A stretch of 64,000 bases of DNA from Shewanella dokdonensis (GCF_018394335.1 NZ_CP074572.1:1674001-1738000); one strand, 5' to 3'. Counted from the first letter of the stretch, positions 28,382 to 38,818 are shown. Made by a program: numbers and translations. The notes: a model not told the origin generated them from the sequence alone.

Positions 28382-28460
28382 GCATACCTCCTGAAAGATT
28401 GGGCAATTCAGTATACGGAAGGTTGCTTTAAACCTGCATGGAAACAAGATTAAGTTTTGA

Positions 28461-29584
28461 TCATCTGCCAGATGATACAGATGATGCTTCGTGTTCGAGG
28501 AGATGGATAAGATCAGATTTCAGAGCAACTTCCGTTTGCAATCCTTCAGTGAGCGCCAGTTGCTGTACCAAATGCAGTGGCACCTCGGCATGCAACTGGT
28601 AAGCAACGCCGGCAATGTTCGCCACCAACCGCACAGATTCCCCCATCACCAGCAGTGAATCAATCGTCACCGACAGCTTGTTGTAACTGCGGCTCAAGCG
28701 GCCACTGCTGATGGCATTGAACCGGATGCCTTGATTGGGGATCACCCAGCGCACCTCGTCACCATTGCTAAAACGCGGATCGGCATCACAAGCGATTTTC
28801 TGTTCGCCAAACTGCATCCATTGCAGTTGCTGCTGCGCATCGTACTGCAACATCTTGGCATCAAAGATATTACGCAAGCCCATTTGCCGTGCCACTGCTT
28901 CATTGCGCGGCTGGAGCAACACCTGCCGCGGCTCCCCTGCTGTAACATCTGCCCTTGGCTGATCAACACCAGTTTATCTGCCAGCAATAATGCTTCATTG
29001 ATGTCGTGGGTCACCATGATGACCGGGATTTGCAGTTGCCGCTTCAACCGTGCCAGCTCGATATACAAGCGCTCACGGGTTTCACGATCCAGCGCTGAAA
29101 ACGGTTCATCCAGCAGCAGCACCGAAGGCTCCCGCGCCAACGCTCGCGCCAATGCCACCCGCTGTTTCTGTCCGCCAGACAACTGATGTGGCAAACGTTC
29201 GGGCAACCCTTGTAAATTCACCCGTTCCAGCCATTGCTGCGCCCGTTGTCGCCGTTGCGCTTTAGGCAAATGATCGAGGCCGGCCATGACGTTGGCTTGG
29301 GCGCTGAGGTTAGGGAACAAACCATAGTGCTGCGGCACGTAGCCTAGATGGCGCTGTTGTGGCGACAGGTTAATCCCGTCAGCAAACCATAGCTGTTCTC
29401 CACAACGGATTTCACCGGATTGCGGCTGATTGAGTCCGGCAATCATCCGCAGCAATGTTGTCTTACCACCACCAGAAGGGCCAACAACGGCAAGTAATTC
29501 CCCGGCACGACAACTGAACTCGGCCTGCAATGGAATGCCTCTGAGCTGCGCGATACGCACTTGTAAATCGCCACGGGCATTCAT
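28461..29584 (-). pseudogene. modC: Molybdate ABC transporter ATP-binding protein ModC, frameshifted at C4
   Basis: ATPase of the molybdate importer. Walker A VGPSGGGKTTLLRM, signature LSGGQKQRVALARAL, Walker B VLLLDEPFSALD and the H-loop MVTHDINEAL are all present. The break at CCCC 28934-28937 is repaired by one base to give GQMLQQGEPRQVLLQPRNEA, leading into the C-terminal TOBE/MOP molybdate-binding domain (total 374 residues). Overlaps modB by 4 bases. Probably intact in vivo. Confidence 0.9.
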
Positions 29585-30249
29585 CGATTACGCTCCATCC
29601 GCCGCGACAGCGCCGTGGTCAAAGCTAACGTCGAGATAGCGAACAACAACAGTAGCAATGACATGTTACCGGCAGCGCTGAAATCAAACGCCTGCACGTT
29701 ATCGTAAATCGCAATAGAGATGGTTTTAGTCTCTCCGGCGATGGAACCGCCCATCATCAGCACCACACCAAATTCGCCCAATACATGGGAAAAACACAAT
29801 ACCACCGCGGTGAGAATTCCCGGCCATGCTAACGGCAGCTCTATCCGCAGCAGTTGCTTCAATCGCCCCATACCACAGCAGGCGCCCGCATCGCGAACTT
29901 CCTGAGGGATGGCTTCAAATGCCCGCTGAATGGGTTGCACTGCAAACGGAATATTGACCAGTACTGATGCCAGCACCAAACCAGAGAAGTGAAATACCAG
30001 TTGAACACCGAGATATTGCTGCAAGAACTGACCAATAAAGCTGTCGCTACCCAGACTTACCAGCAAGTAATAACCTATGACCGTTGGCGGCAACACCAAT
30101 GGCACCATGATCAAGGCTTCTATCCAGGATTTGCCGCGAAAACGTTCATACGCCAGTGGTCTGGCAATAATGACGGCCAGAGGGATCAGTATTAGCACAC
30201 TGATGGCAGCCAACTTGATCGACAACCACAGTGACTGCCAGTCCATCAA
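29581..30249 (-). CDS. modB: Molybdate ABC transporter permease ModB
   Basis: 222-residue inner-membrane permease with about five TM helices and the coupling EAA-like loop AGACCGMGRLKQLLRIELPL followed by AWPGILTAVVLCFSHVLGEF, typical of ModB. Works as a dimer with ModC ATPases and ModA. Overlaps modA and modC by 4 bases each. Confidence 0.95.
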   Translation of the reverse strand: MMDWQSLWLSIKLAAISVLILIPLAVIIARPLAYERFRGKSWIEALIMVPLVLPPTVIGYYLLVSLGSDSFIGQFLQQYLGVQLVFHFSGLVLASVLVNIPFAVQPIQRAFEAIPQEVRDAGACCGMGRLKQLLRIELPLAWPGILTAVVLCFSHVLGEFGVVLMMGGSIAGETKTISIAIYDNVQAFDFSAAGNMSLLLLLFAISTLALTTALSRRMERNR

Positions 30250-31022
30250 TGGCCCTCTTCTGGCAGGGCAAAACCATAGGCACGGAATACCGCTCTAGCA
30301 GGTTCGCTTTGCAGATAACGGTAGAAATCGTTAGCCACATCCCCAGCCCCTTTTAACAGTACCATACGCTGGGTCAAAGGATTGTGCAGCTCAGTCGGCA
30401 ACGCCACGAAGCGTCCGCGTTCGCGAAACTGCGGTGCCATTGCTAATGATAAGGCAACAATGCCTCCTTGGGTGGAACCGCTGAGCGCAAACTGCGCTGC
30501 CTGTGAGACGTTTTCGCCATAAACAATTGAAGGTTGTAGCGCTTGCCACAGCCCTTTTTGTTGCAATAACTGCCGCGCCCGTTCGCCATAAGGCGCATGT
30601 TCTGGATTAGCGATAGCAAACCGCTGTAGTTGTCCGCTTTGCAGTAACTTGCTCAGGCCGTCAAGATCGGTATCAAGTGTCAAAGGTGAATTATTGGGAG
30701 CCACCAAGGCTAAACGGCCGTAGGCGTACACCACACCGTGGTCGGCGGTTAGCCCCGCCGATGCCAGTGCTTCAACATATTTTTCATCGGCAGATAAAAA
30801 CAGTTGGAACGGCGCCCCATGTTTAATCTGCGCCACAAAATTACCCGATGATCCATAGGAAACGCGCAGTTGATTACCGCTTTGCTGCTGATAATTGTTG
30901 ACCAGTTGCGCCATGGCAAACTTGATATTGGCCGCTGCCGCAATGTTGGGGACTTCGGCCATCGCCACTGGAGTAGCGCAGGCCAGCGATAGCAGGATTA
31001 ACGCGCGCCACAGCCAAGCCAT
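30246..31022 (-). CDS. modA: Molybdate-binding periplasmic protein ModA
   Basis: 258 residues; signal peptide about 1-22 (LACATPVAMA-EV). The mature protein shows AAAANIKFAMAQLV, YGSSGNFVAQIKHGAPFQLF and LSADEKYVEAL, the oxyanion-binding ModA pattern. Captures molybdate or tungstate for ModBC. Follows moaE by two bases, so uptake and cofactor synthesis form one operon. Confidence 0.94.
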   Translation of the reverse strand: MAWLWRALILLSLACATPVAMAEVPNIAAAANIKFAMAQLVNNYQQQSGNQLRVSYGSSGNFVAQIKHGAPFQLFLSADEKYVEALASAGLTADHGVVYAYGRLALVAPNNSPLTLDTDLDGLSKLLQSGQLQRFAIANPEHAPYGERARQLLQQKGLWQALQPSIVYGENVSQAAQFALSGSTQGGIVALSLAMAPQFRERGRFVALPTELHNPLTQRMVLLKGAGDVANDFYRYLQSEPARAVFRAYGFALPEEGH

Positions 31023-31024
31023 GC

Positions 31025-31489
31025 TTAACTACCTTGTTCCCAGGCTTGCGCAGCCTGTTCATCGGCGTCCCGTGCGTCCACCCAGCGCTTGTCGGCACCA
31101 ACACCTTCAAGTTTCCAGAAAGGGGCTTTGGTTTTCAGAAAATCGATCAGAAATTCGCAGGCCGCAAACGCCGCCTTACGGTGCGCACTGCTGACCCCAA
31201 TAAACACGATTTGTTCACCCAGCGTCATAGTGCCAACACGATGAATAATAGTGACAAAATTCAGCGGCCAACGCTCGCGGGCTTGCGCGGTGATCTGCTG
31301 CAACACCGCTTCGGTCATACCAGGATAATGCTCCAGCGTGAGGTCTGTGACAGCACTGCCATCGTTAAAATCCCGCACCTTGCCAACAAAGGTCACAATC
31401 GCGCCATCGCTGTTGTCGGTAGCAATACGGGCATACTCTGCCGGAACATCAAAGTCGGGCTGCTGTACCACAATTCTATCTTGCATCAT
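31025..31489 (-). CDS. moaE: Molybdopterin synthase large subunit MoaE
   Basis: Catalytic subunit that converts cyclic pyranopterin monophosphate to molybdopterin using thiocarboxylated MoaD. 154 residues with GAIVTFVGKVRDFNDG, LEHYPGMTEAVLQQI, HRVGTMTLGEQIVFIGVSS, HRKAAFAACEFLIDFLKTKA and PFWKLEG, containing the catalytic Lys residues. Overlaps moaD by one base. Confidence 0.97.
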   Translation of the reverse strand: MMQDRIVVQQPDFDVPAEYARIATDNSDGAIVTFVGKVRDFNDGSAVTDLTLEHYPGMTEAVLQQITAQARERWPLNFVTIIHRVGTMTLGEQIVFIGVSSAHRKAAFAACEFLIDFLKTKAPFWKLEGVGADKRWVDARDADEQAAQAWEQGS

Positions 31490-31740
31490 TAGCCCCCGGT
31501 TACCGGTGGGAAAAACGCCACTTCATCACCGTCATTAACGTCCGCATGCCAGTTGCTCAGCGTCTGGTTAACGGCAACCAGCAGTTTGTCAGACTCCAAT
31601 ACCCGCGCCCATTTTTCATTTTTGGCTGCCAGGTGAGTACGTAATGCCGCGGTGGTGGCAACGTGTTCACCGGCTTCCAACTGAATGGAAGGCGTACCGA
31701 GTAATTCTCTGATTTGGGCAAAAAACAATACGTTAATCAT
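31489..31740 (-). CDS. moaD: Molybdopterin synthase sulfur carrier MoaD
   Basis: 83-residue ubiquitin-like protein ending in the essential Gly-Gly ([10 protein letters not shown]), which MoeB adenylylates and which carries the thiocarboxylate to MoaE. Starts [15 protein letters not shown]. Overlaps moaC by 4 bases and moaE by 1. Confidence 0.96.
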   Translation of the reverse strand: MINVLFFAQIRELLGTPSIQLEAGEHVATTAALRTHLAAKNEKWARVLESDKLLVAVNQTLSNWHADVNDGDEVAFFPPVTGG

Positions 31741-32221
31741 GGGCTACACCTTAAAATGTCCTGATTTACCACCGCTTTTTCCAGCAGGCGGATGCCAGTA
31801 ATATGCATATCTTTCTGCACCGCTTTACACATATCGTAGATGGTCAATGCCGCCACAGACGCCGCGGTCAGCGCTTCCATCTCGACCCCGGTCTTACCGG
31901 ATAATTTGCAGCGACTGGTGATCCACACCCGGTTAAATTGCGGTTGTGCTTCCAGTTCCACCTCGACTTTGGTCAGCATTAACGGATGGCACAAGGGGAT
32001 CAGTTCTGAGGTTTTTTCGCGGCCATAATGCCTGCGATACGGGCGGTGGCAAATACGTCGCCTTTGTGGTGTTTGCCGCTGATGATCATCTCTAGCGTTG
32101 CTGGCGCCATCTCGACATAAGCTTCGGCGCGGGCCTCACGTTCGGTTTCAGACTTGGCAGTAACGTCTACCATGTGGGCGTTACCATCGGCATTGATATG
32201 GGTAAATGTGTCGCTCATCAA
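31737..32221 (-). pseudogene. moaC: Cyclic pyranopterin monophosphate synthase MoaC, frameshifted at T6
   Basis: Acts with MoaA to make cyclic pyranopterin monophosphate from GTP. Part one: [20 protein letters not shown], then [18 protein letters not shown]. Part two: [46 protein letters not shown]. One base added at TTTTTT 32012-32017 joins [14 protein letters not shown] and gives 161 residues, the family size. Such an essential Moco step is unlikely to be lost in an otherwise complete cluster, so this is probably a sequence error. Confidence 0.93.
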
Positions 32222-32272
32222 AAAGCTGCCTTAATTTGTCATTCAAAATGCGGCGGTTATCCACCAAACGCA

Positions 32273-33256
32273 TTAACCACCGATAGAGGCCAGATGCTGG
32301 GTAACGCCAGTGATACCTTGATGCAGGAAGTGTGTTTCTTTCTTTAACCGCAACTGTTGATGCAGTCGCTCAATCAGCTCATCCTGCTGCGAGGCTGATT
32401 GCAGCAGATCCCGCAGATCCAGCCCTTGTTCCGTGAACAGGCACAGATGCAGCTTGCCAACCGCAGACACCCGCAGACGGTTACAGCTGGCACAGAAATC
32501 TTTGGAATATGGCATGATCAGCCCAATGCGCCCCTGATAATCTGGGTGGCTGAAATTTTGCGCTGGGCCATCTTCAACCGCTGGCTGGTCATACAACCAC
32601 CCTTCCGCCATCAACCGACCTTTAATGGTTTCACCCGCCAGATGATGTGCCTGAAAATAATCATGACCCAAACCCGTTTCCATCAGCTCAATAAAGCGCA
32701 AATCGATGGGCGTGTGTTTGATCCAGTGCAGGAAACGGGGCAAATCTTTGTCATTCAGGTCTTTTAGCAACACTGCATTGATTTTTACCCGTTCAAAACC
32801 GGCGGTGAGTGCCGCATCAACACCACGCATCACTTGATCAAAGCGATTTTCACCGGTGATCTGATAAAACATCCGCGGATCTAGGCTATCCACCGAGATA
32901 TTGATACGCCGCAACCCCGCGTCATACCACTCTTGAGCGCTTTTTTCTAACCGATATCCGTTAGTCGTGGTGGCAATGGTATGAATGGCACCGTTGTCGG
33001 CTAAAAGTCGTACAATATCGGTGAAGTCTTTGCGCAACGTTGGCTCGCCACCGGTAATGCGCACCTTGCGGGTGCCGACTTTGGCAAAAGCCGCCACCAG
33101 ATGCTCAATTTCGCTGAGCGTCAAAAAGGATTGCTTACCATTGGGATGATAGCCATCGGGCAGACAATAGCTGCATTTGAAGTTGCAGACGTCAGTCACT
33201 GACATCCGCAGATAGTGAAACCGTCGACCAAAATTGTCTTGTAACTGCTGGGACAT
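32273..33256 (-). CDS. moaA: GTP 3',8-cyclase MoaA (radical SAM)
   Basis: First enzyme of Moco synthesis, converting GTP to 3',8-cyclo-GTP. From ATG 33256 it has 327 residues: radical-SAM cluster TDVCNFKCSYCLPDG (CxxxCxxC), GGEPTLRKD, ISVDSLDPRMF, and a C-terminal second cluster CASCNRLRVS with a third Cys in LHLCLF. Ends with Gly-Gly. The open frame extends 22 codons upstream into the leader but without a ribosome site; AAAGGTGATC precedes 33256. Confidence 0.96.
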   Translation of the reverse strand: MSQQLQDNFGRRFHYLRMSVTDVCNFKCSYCLPDGYHPNGKQSFLTLSEIEHLVAAFAKVGTRKVRITGGEPTLRKDFTDIVRLLADNGAIHTIATTTNGYRLEKSAQEWYDAGLRRINISVDSLDPRMFYQITGENRFDQVMRGVDAALTAGFERVKINAVLLKDLNDKDLPRFLHWIKHTPIDLRFIELMETGLGHDYFQAHHLAGETIKGRLMAEGWLYDQPAVEDGPAQNFSHPDYQGRIGLIMPYSKDFCASCNRLRVSAVGKLHLCLFTEQGLDLRDLLQSASQQDELIERLHQQLRLKKETHFLHQGITGVTQHLASIGG

Positions 33257-33400
33257 GATCACCTTTCCAAAACAAGGGGAGGCAAGCGCATTTCTACACT
33301 TACCCCGGTGGCAATATGCCACGGCTTAGACCCCTTATCTGTGGTGACGTAGGGACCCGAGCTCGGAGAACCGTCTGCCCTTAGTATAAATGCAAATGCC
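33257..33400 (-). promoter_or_regulatory. Structured leader of moaA, candidate Moco riboswitch
   Basis: The region before moaA is unusually structured. On the moaA strand it reads GGGCAGACGGTTCTCCGAG, GGGTCCCTACG, AGCCGTGGCATATTGCCAC, CGGGGTAAG and then GCCTCCCC before the ribosome site AAAGGTG. The paired GTGGC/GCCAC arm and the CCTCCCC that could mask the ribosome site fit the Moco-sensing RNA known upstream of gammaproteobacterial moaA. Assignment is by position and general pattern. Confidence 0.55.
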
Positions 33401-33566
33401 CATCACCAAAACCCTAAAAGGAGGTAGTCTGCATCATAAAGATGGATCTGTGACTAAAGTCCACTATAAGTCCCACTGGTCAAATGCTGTGCGTTAATCA
33501 AAAATTCGGGTATGGTTGGAGTCATAAACCAACATCCCGTTAACACGAGGCGAAGGATAAGAAAAC

Positions 33567-35216
33567 ATGATGGAACGCGAATCCATGGAATTCGATGTTG
33601 TAATTGTCGGCGCCGGCCCCGCTGGCCTAGCGACTGCCTGTCGTTTGCTACAGATTTCCAAAGATGCGGGAAATCCGCTTAACGTGTGTGTGGTAGAAAA
33701 AGGGGCTGAAGTTGGCGCCCATATTATGTCGGGTGCAGTGTTTGAGCCAACGGTGTTGGAAGAGTTATTTGGCGATTGGAAAAGTCTAGGGGCACCACTG
33801 GACACTGCCGTCAGCAGCGATGAATTTCTGCTATTACAATCCTCCGGTCGTGCCCGAGAGATGCCGCAAGCATTGATCCCGAAAACCATGACCAATGATG
33901 GCAATTACATCATCAGTGCTGGCAATTTATGTCGTTGGCTGGCGCAACAGGCCGAAGCACTGGGTGCGGAAATTTTCCCAGGATTTGCCGCCAGCGAGTT
34001 ACTGTTTAACGACGATGGTAGTGTCAAAGGCATTCTCACTGGTGATATGGGCGTTGCGAAAGATGGCACCCCCAAAGATGGCTATATGCCCGGCATGGAG
34101 TTGCTGGCCAAATACACGGTATTTGCCGAAGGCTGCCGTGGCCATCTTGGTAAACAACTTATCCAGCACTTCCATCTCGATAATGGCAAGAGTCCGCAAC
34201 ATTATGCCCTCGGCTTTAAAGAGATATGGCAGATCCCCGCCGCACAACATCAACTGGGCAAAGTGATACATACGGCTGGCTGGCCGCTGAGCCAAGCGTC
34301 CGGTGGCGGTTTCCTTTACCATCTGCCGCAAAATCAAGTGGCGGTCGGGCTGATTGTGGATCTCAACTACAGCAATCCACACTTGAGCCCTTTTGAGGAG
34401 TTCCAGCGGTACAAGACGCACCCGAAAATTGCTGCCATCCTGCAACAAGGGCAGCGTCTGAGTTACGGCGCGAGAGCCATTGCCAAAGGCGGGCTTAATT
34501 CACTGCCCAAAATGAGTTTCCCCGGCGGACTACTGATTGGTTGTGATGCTGGTACACTGAATTTTGCCAAAATCAAAGGTATCCACACCGCGATGAAGAG
34601 CGGCATGCTGGCGGCAGAAACGCTGGTCGAAGCGATGCTGGCCGGTGTTGATGCAGGCAAAGACCTCAACTGTTTGCAAACCCGCATTGAGCAGAGTTCT
34701 TTGTATGATGAACTGCACCGTGCCCGTAATTTTGGCCCGGCCTTGCACAAATTCGGCACCCTACTCGGCGGCGCCTTTAATTTTGTGGAACAGAACTGGT
34801 TTGACGGCAAATTCCCGCTGACATTACGGGATGATAAAGCCGATTTTGCTTGTCTCGGCAAAGCCTGTGATTATCCCAACATCAGTTATCCCGCCCCAGA
34901 TGGCAAACTCACCTTTGATCGGTTGTCATCTATTTACCTCGCCAATATTGGTCACGACGAGGATCAGCCCTGTCATCTACAGTTGGAAAACGCCTCGGTA
35001 CCGTTGGCGGTCAACCTGCCGTTATATGATGAACCTGCGCAACGTTACTGTCCGGCTGGTGTCTATGAAGTCACCGAGGATGCGGGTGAAAAGCGGTTTG
35101 TGATCAACGCACAAAACTGTATTCACTGCAAGACCTGTGATATCAAAGACCCGAGCCAGAATATCAACTGGGTGGTGCCAGAAGGTGGCAGTGGCCCTAA
35201 TTACTCAGGCATGTAG
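33567..35216 (+). CDS. Electron transfer flavoprotein-ubiquinone oxidoreductase
   Basis: Membrane-associated ETF-QO, passing electrons from acyl-CoA and other dehydrogenases through ETF to ubiquinone. 549 residues: N-terminal FAD site VVIVGAGPAGLATACRLLQ, then VVEKGAEVGAHIMSG; quinone-binding middle domain with GGFLYHLPQNQVAVGLIVDL; C-terminal 4Fe-4S ferredoxin domain with YCPAGVYE and CIHCKTCDIKDPSQNINW, ending GGSGPNYSGM. Expressed alone; the ATG at 33567 follows AAGGATAAGAAAAC. Confidence 0.96.
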   Translation: MMERESMEFDVVIVGAGPAGLATACRLLQISKDAGNPLNVCVVEKGAEVGAHIMSGAVFEPTVLEELFGDWKSLGAPLDTAVSSDEFLLLQSSGRAREMPQALIPKTMTNDGNYIISAGNLCRWLAQQAEALGAEIFPGFAASELLFNDDGSVKGILTGDMGVAKDGTPKDGYMPGMELLAKYTVFAEGCRGHLGKQLIQHFHLDNGKSPQHYALGFKEIWQIPAAQHQLGKVIHTAGWPLSQASGGGFLYHLPQNQVAVGLIVDLNYSNPHLSPFEEFQRYKTHPKIAAILQQGQRLSYGARAIAKGGLNSLPKMSFPGGLLIGCDAGTLNFAKIKGIHTAMKSGMLAAETLVEAMLAGVDAGKDLNCLQTRIEQSSLYDELHRARNFGPALHKFGTLLGGAFNFVEQNWFDGKFPLTLRDDKADFACLGKACDYPNISYPAPDGKLTFDRLSSIYLANIGHDEDQPCHLQLENASVPLAVNLPLYDEPAQRYCPAGVYEVTEDAGEKRFVINAQNCIHCKTCDIKDPSQNINWVVPEGGSGPNYSGM

Positions 35217-35262
35217 TCAAACAACTGTCGCATTATTGCAGTATTTTTAAACAGCATGATTG

Positions 35263-35310
35263 CAGCGCTGCCGCCGGACAGGGATAATGCCCGCCTCCAC
35301 GGCAGCGCTG
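35263..35310. terminator. 11-bp inverted repeat between ETF-QO and the chemoreceptor
   Basis: CAGCGCTGCCG (35263-35273) pairs perfectly with CGGCAGCGCTG (35300-35310). The 26-base loop contains a second small dyad GGGATAATGCCC. No T-run follows. A terminator or mRNA-end structure for ETF-QO is the likeliest role. Confidence 0.45.
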
Positions 35311-35387
35311 TCGCCTGGGAGCACCGCAAATTTGGCACCATTGGTCGCCGAAAAGACCTGAGTATCTAAGCTGTAAAAATTAATAAG

Positions 35388-37304
35388 ATGAAATTCAATA
35401 CATTAACTATTAAACAAAAACTGCTGATCACTATGGTATTGGCCGTTTTGTTGCCCACATTTTTGGTCGGCCTGTTAGGCCAACACAACGCCAAACAAGT
35501 GATCAGCCAACGCATGCTAACGTCCGAGTTGCCCAATCAGTTGTTGCAGATCCGTAATCGTATCGAGCTGGAAATCGGCACCTTACTGAATGCCTCTGAG
35601 CAGCTGGCAAACGATCCCATTCTCGGTCATTGGCTGGCGCAGGGGCGGCCTGACGCTGACGAACCTTTGGTAGAAGCCAAACTGCAACAACTGGTCAAGC
35701 AGTACCAGCTGGCGCAAGCCTCCTACGCTGACCGTCAGTCTGCGGCTTACTACACTCAGAACGGTTTGTTGCGCATTCTTGATCAGCAGCAAGATGGTTG
35801 GTTTTTTGATTACGTGAACAGCGGTAAGACCAAGATGCTGAAACTGTACACTGAGCCCAGTAGCGGTGACATCAAGCTGTTTATCAACTATCAACAAGTC
35901 AACGGCAGAGCCTTGGTGGGTTTAGGTAAGTCACTGAAAGACATGGTGGCATTACTCAATAGCTTCCGTATTGAACAAACTGGCCACGTCTTTCTCGCCG
36001 ATGAAAATGGCGTAATCCAGATCCATCAAAATCAATCGCTGGTGGGCAAAGGTCGTCTGGCCGATATTTATGGCAAAGCCGCCACTAGCTTACTGCAGCA
36101 TAGTGATTTTAATCTGCAAACACTCAAACTTAATGGCACCGAGACACTGGTCGCCAGCAGTTACCTGCCTGCCATTGGCTGGTATGTGGTGGCACAGGTG
36201 CCGCAGCAAGAGATCTTTGATGAATTGGAGCAAGCATCCTGGATGATCCTGCTGTGGACACTGGTGATCACCGGCGGTTTCATCGTGTTAGCCATTTTAG
36301 TTGCCGGTTCTGTCAGCCGCCCAATTTCCCGCGCTGCTAACATGTTTATCGATTTGGGTAAGGGTGATGGCGATCTGCGCCAGCGCTTGCCGGAAGACGG
36401 CAATGATGAACTGGCAAAACTGGCGCATGGTTTTAACAGTTTTATTTCGCAAATCCATCACTCGATTGAAGAAGTCGCAGATACCAGTCATACACTGACA
36501 ACTGCGGCCACCACAGCCGCTAAACATGCCCAGCAGAGCCAGCAGGATTACAACGACCAGAAAGACCGCACCTTGACGGTCGTCACCGCGGTTAATCAGA
36601 TGGGCGCCACAGTGAGTGAAATTGCCAGCAATGCCGCCCAAGCGGCCGATGCGGCCAAGAACGCCGATGAAGAAGCTGCCACCGGACAACAGGTTGTCTC
36701 CCGCGCCCGCGGCACCATCAATCAGTTATCGGAAGATGTTGGGCAGATGTCGGAAGTGATCGCCTCATTGTCAAAACACACAGATGCCATTGGCAGTGTG
36801 CTGGATGTTATCCGCAGTATCTCTGATCAAACCAATCTGCTGGCACTGAATGCCGCGATTGAAGCGGCACGGGCGGGAGAAGCTGGCCGCGGATTCTCGG
36901 TAGTGGCTGACGAAGTGCGTAACCTAGCGTCACGCACCGCCAGTTCCACAGATGAAGTGCAACAGATGATCGACCGCTTGCAGACGGAAGCAGCGAAAGC
37001 GGTGGCCGCAATGGAACAGAGCCGCAGCCGTTCGGCCGAAGGGGTTCTCGCCGCCGATGAAGCCAGTGAAGCCTTGCAACAGATTTCGGCACGGATTTCA
37101 TTGATCAGTGACATGAATGTACAGGTGGCAGCGGCCACAGAAGAACAGGCCGCCGTGGTTCAGGATATTAACCGCAATCTGACGGAAATCAGTGAAGTGT
37201 CGAACCGTACCAGTGAACGCGCAGACGATACCTATCGTTCCAGTGACTCCTTGAACCAGCTAGCTGATCGCCTGGGGAAACTGGTGTCGCGTTTCCGTAT
37301 TTAA
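35388..37304 (+). CDS. Methyl-accepting chemotaxis protein
   Basis: 638-residue chemoreceptor. TM1 about residues 9-28, a periplasmic Cache-type sensor to about 285 ([20 protein letters not shown] is a typical PDC stretch), TM2 about 288-310, HAMP about 311-363, then a long cytoplasmic coiled coil. The hairpin tip is [20 protein letters not shown] followed by [20 protein letters not shown], the CheA/CheW-contact region. No C-terminal CheR-docking pentapeptide is seen. Ligand unknown. Convergent with the DUF3612 regulator, 17 bases apart. Confidence 0.95.
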   Translation: MKFNTLTIKQKLLITMVLAVLLPTFLVGLLGQHNAKQVISQRMLTSELPNQLLQIRNRIELEIGTLLNASEQLANDPILGHWLAQGRPDADEPLVEAKLQQLVKQYQLAQASYADRQSAAYYTQNGLLRILDQQQDGWFFDYVNSGKTKMLKLYTEPSSGDIKLFINYQQVNGRALVGLGKSLKDMVALLNSFRIEQTGHVFLADENGVIQIHQNQSLVGKGRLADIYGKAATSLLQHSDFNLQTLKLNGTETLVASSYLPAIGWYVVAQVPQQEIFDELEQASWMILLWTLVITGGFIVLAILVAGSVSRPISRAANMFIDLGKGDGDLRQRLPEDGNDELAKLAHGFNSFISQIHHSIEEVADTSHTLTTAATTAAKHAQQSQQDYNDQKDRTLTVVTAVNQMGATVSEIASNAAQAADAAKNADEEAATGQQVVSRARGTINQLSEDVGQMSEVIASLSKHTDAIGSVLDVIRSISDQTNLLALNAAIEAARAGEAGRGFSVVADEVRNLASRTASSTDEVQQMIDRLQTEAAKAVAAMEQSRSRSAEGVLAADEASEALQQISARISLISDMNVQVAAATEEQAAVVQDINRNLTEISEVSNRTSERADDTYRSSDSLNQLADRLGKLVSRFRI

Positions 37305-37321
37305 GCGACACGGACTGCGGC

Positions 37322-38818
37322 TCAGGAACGGCTGCAACCGCTATAACATCCCGGCTCCCGTGGACATACTGCACCACGGGAGCAGATCAACCGCGCCTGT
37401 TGTTGTAAGCCGCGTTCCAGCCAGTGAATATTGAGGATCCGCGCCAACATGAGCAGTTGCCGCCGCATTGCGGCCGGAATATCCGCTTCGCCACCGCGGG
37501 TAACACACAGCTGTTTCAGCTCCTGCGTCATGGCGGTGGCATCCATGCCCTGCGCCGCCATGGCCGGGTTAAGATCGATACCCGCACACAACACCCGATT
37601 ATTCCCTGCCAAATCCGTAACTTTTACTGACTCACAACAATACAGTCGCGGCTGTCCGTTGACATCCAGCAAGGAAATCTGTGCAGCACTGCCCTGCTTC
37701 GGTTCGGTGATCATCCGAAAAACCGACCAGTGCTGGCAGGGATCCGCCACTTCACGCATATTGCCCCAAGGCAGCGGGATGCCATTGCCACGGTAAACCG
37801 CTTTAAGTTTTCCTGGCGTGTAGGCATCAAAATAATGCCAGTGTGGATAGGGCGAAACCACGGTCATGCGCCGCATCGCCACCGACGGTGTCACCCCCGC
37901 CAGTCGATGCGCATCAACTTCATAGCCGTAACGATCCAGTAATTGCCGAAACGGGACTTTCGGACAGAGCAGTGCGCCGGCAAAAAAACTTGCCTCAAAG
38001 CTGCGCCAAGCTTGCAAAATATCCTGCGCATTCACCGATGAACTCTGTTGTGCCGGGTCAAGTTCATAGGCTCCTGGGCCAATACTCATTTCATGGATTA
38101 AGCCATCGCTACGATGCAGCACACAGTGACCAATATGCACCGCTAAATCATATTTCATCCGCGTTGGGCTGCTGCGTAACGCTTCATTTAACATCAGTTT
38201 ACCGGGAGCCTCCATGAAGGAGGTCACCAGTCGATGAGTGCCGCTTTCATTTTTGGGCGTCTGAAACCAGTGCACTTTAAGCCCCTGTCTGGCGGCGAGA
38301 TCCAGCATATCTTCGAGTGACAACGGTAGCTGTTTATTGCCGATATCTTCAGCGGCACGCTCCAAATCGGGGAAGTGATTCTGGTGATGTTCCTGATAAG
38401 CACGGATCAGTAACTGCGCGAACTGGCGGCCGGAAATCCCCGTCTGAGACAACATCTCAGGAATCGCGATTTGCAGAATGTCACCGGAAAACAGAAAGCC
38501 CGGTTCCAGCGGCATGCCACTGATCCCGCCACGATTGCCCTTTGCTGGCACAATCGCCTCATCTGCTGGAGCATCATCCAGAAACCAATCCAGCGGTTTT
38601 TGAAATACTTCGGCTATCACCTGCAACATGGCGTGGCTCGGGGTACGTTTGCCACGTTCAATCATGGAGAGATATGACACTGACGGCGCCGACTCAGGAT
38701 CCAGCCTGACACAGCGAGCAGACAGATCTTCCATGGTTAAGTGATTGCGTTTCCTCATGTTTCTGATTTTCGTCCCGAGAAAATGTGACTTACGGAGCAA
38801 GCTGCTTTCTTGGCGCAT
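37322..38818 (-). CDS. XRE-family regulator with DUF3612, short-chain-fatty-acyl regulator type
   Basis: 498 residues. N-terminal Cro/XRE helix-turn-helix (LGTKIRNMRKRNHLTMEDLS, then YLSMIERGKRTPS). The middle resembles the ImmA/IrrE-like region of ScfR/RamB regulators, with HIGHCVLH. The C-terminal part fits DUF3612, and the tail has four cysteines (CSRGAVCPREPGCYSGC), a possible metal site. Related regulators control acetate, propionate or glyoxylate-cycle genes. Divergent from the unknown gene at 38945, with an AT-rich ~125-base gap containing TTGTAAAATTCACAATG-type dyads likely to be its operator. Confidence 0.85.
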   Translation of the reverse strand: MRQESSLLRKSHFLGTKIRNMRKRNHLTMEDLSARCVRLDPESAPSVSYLSMIERGKRTPSHAMLQVIAEVFQKPLDWFLDDAPADEAIVPAKGNRGGISGMPLEPGFLFSGDILQIAIPEMLSQTGISGRQFAQLLIRAYQEHHQNHFPDLERAAEDIGNKQLPLSLEDMLDLAARQGLKVHWFQTPKNESGTHRLVTSFMEAPGKLMLNEALRSSPTRMKYDLAVHIGHCVLHRSDGLIHEMSIGPGAYELDPAQQSSSVNAQDILQAWRSFEASFFAGALLCPKVPFRQLLDRYGYEVDAHRLAGVTPSVAMRRMTVVSPYPHWHYFDAYTPGKLKAVYRGNGIPLPWGNMREVADPCQHWSVFRMITEPKQGSAAQISLLDVNGQPRLYCCESVKVTDLAGNNRVLCAGIDLNPAMAAQGMDATAMTQELKQLCVTRGGEADIPAAMRRQLLMLARILNIHWLERGLQQQARLICSRGAVCPREPGCYSGCSRS

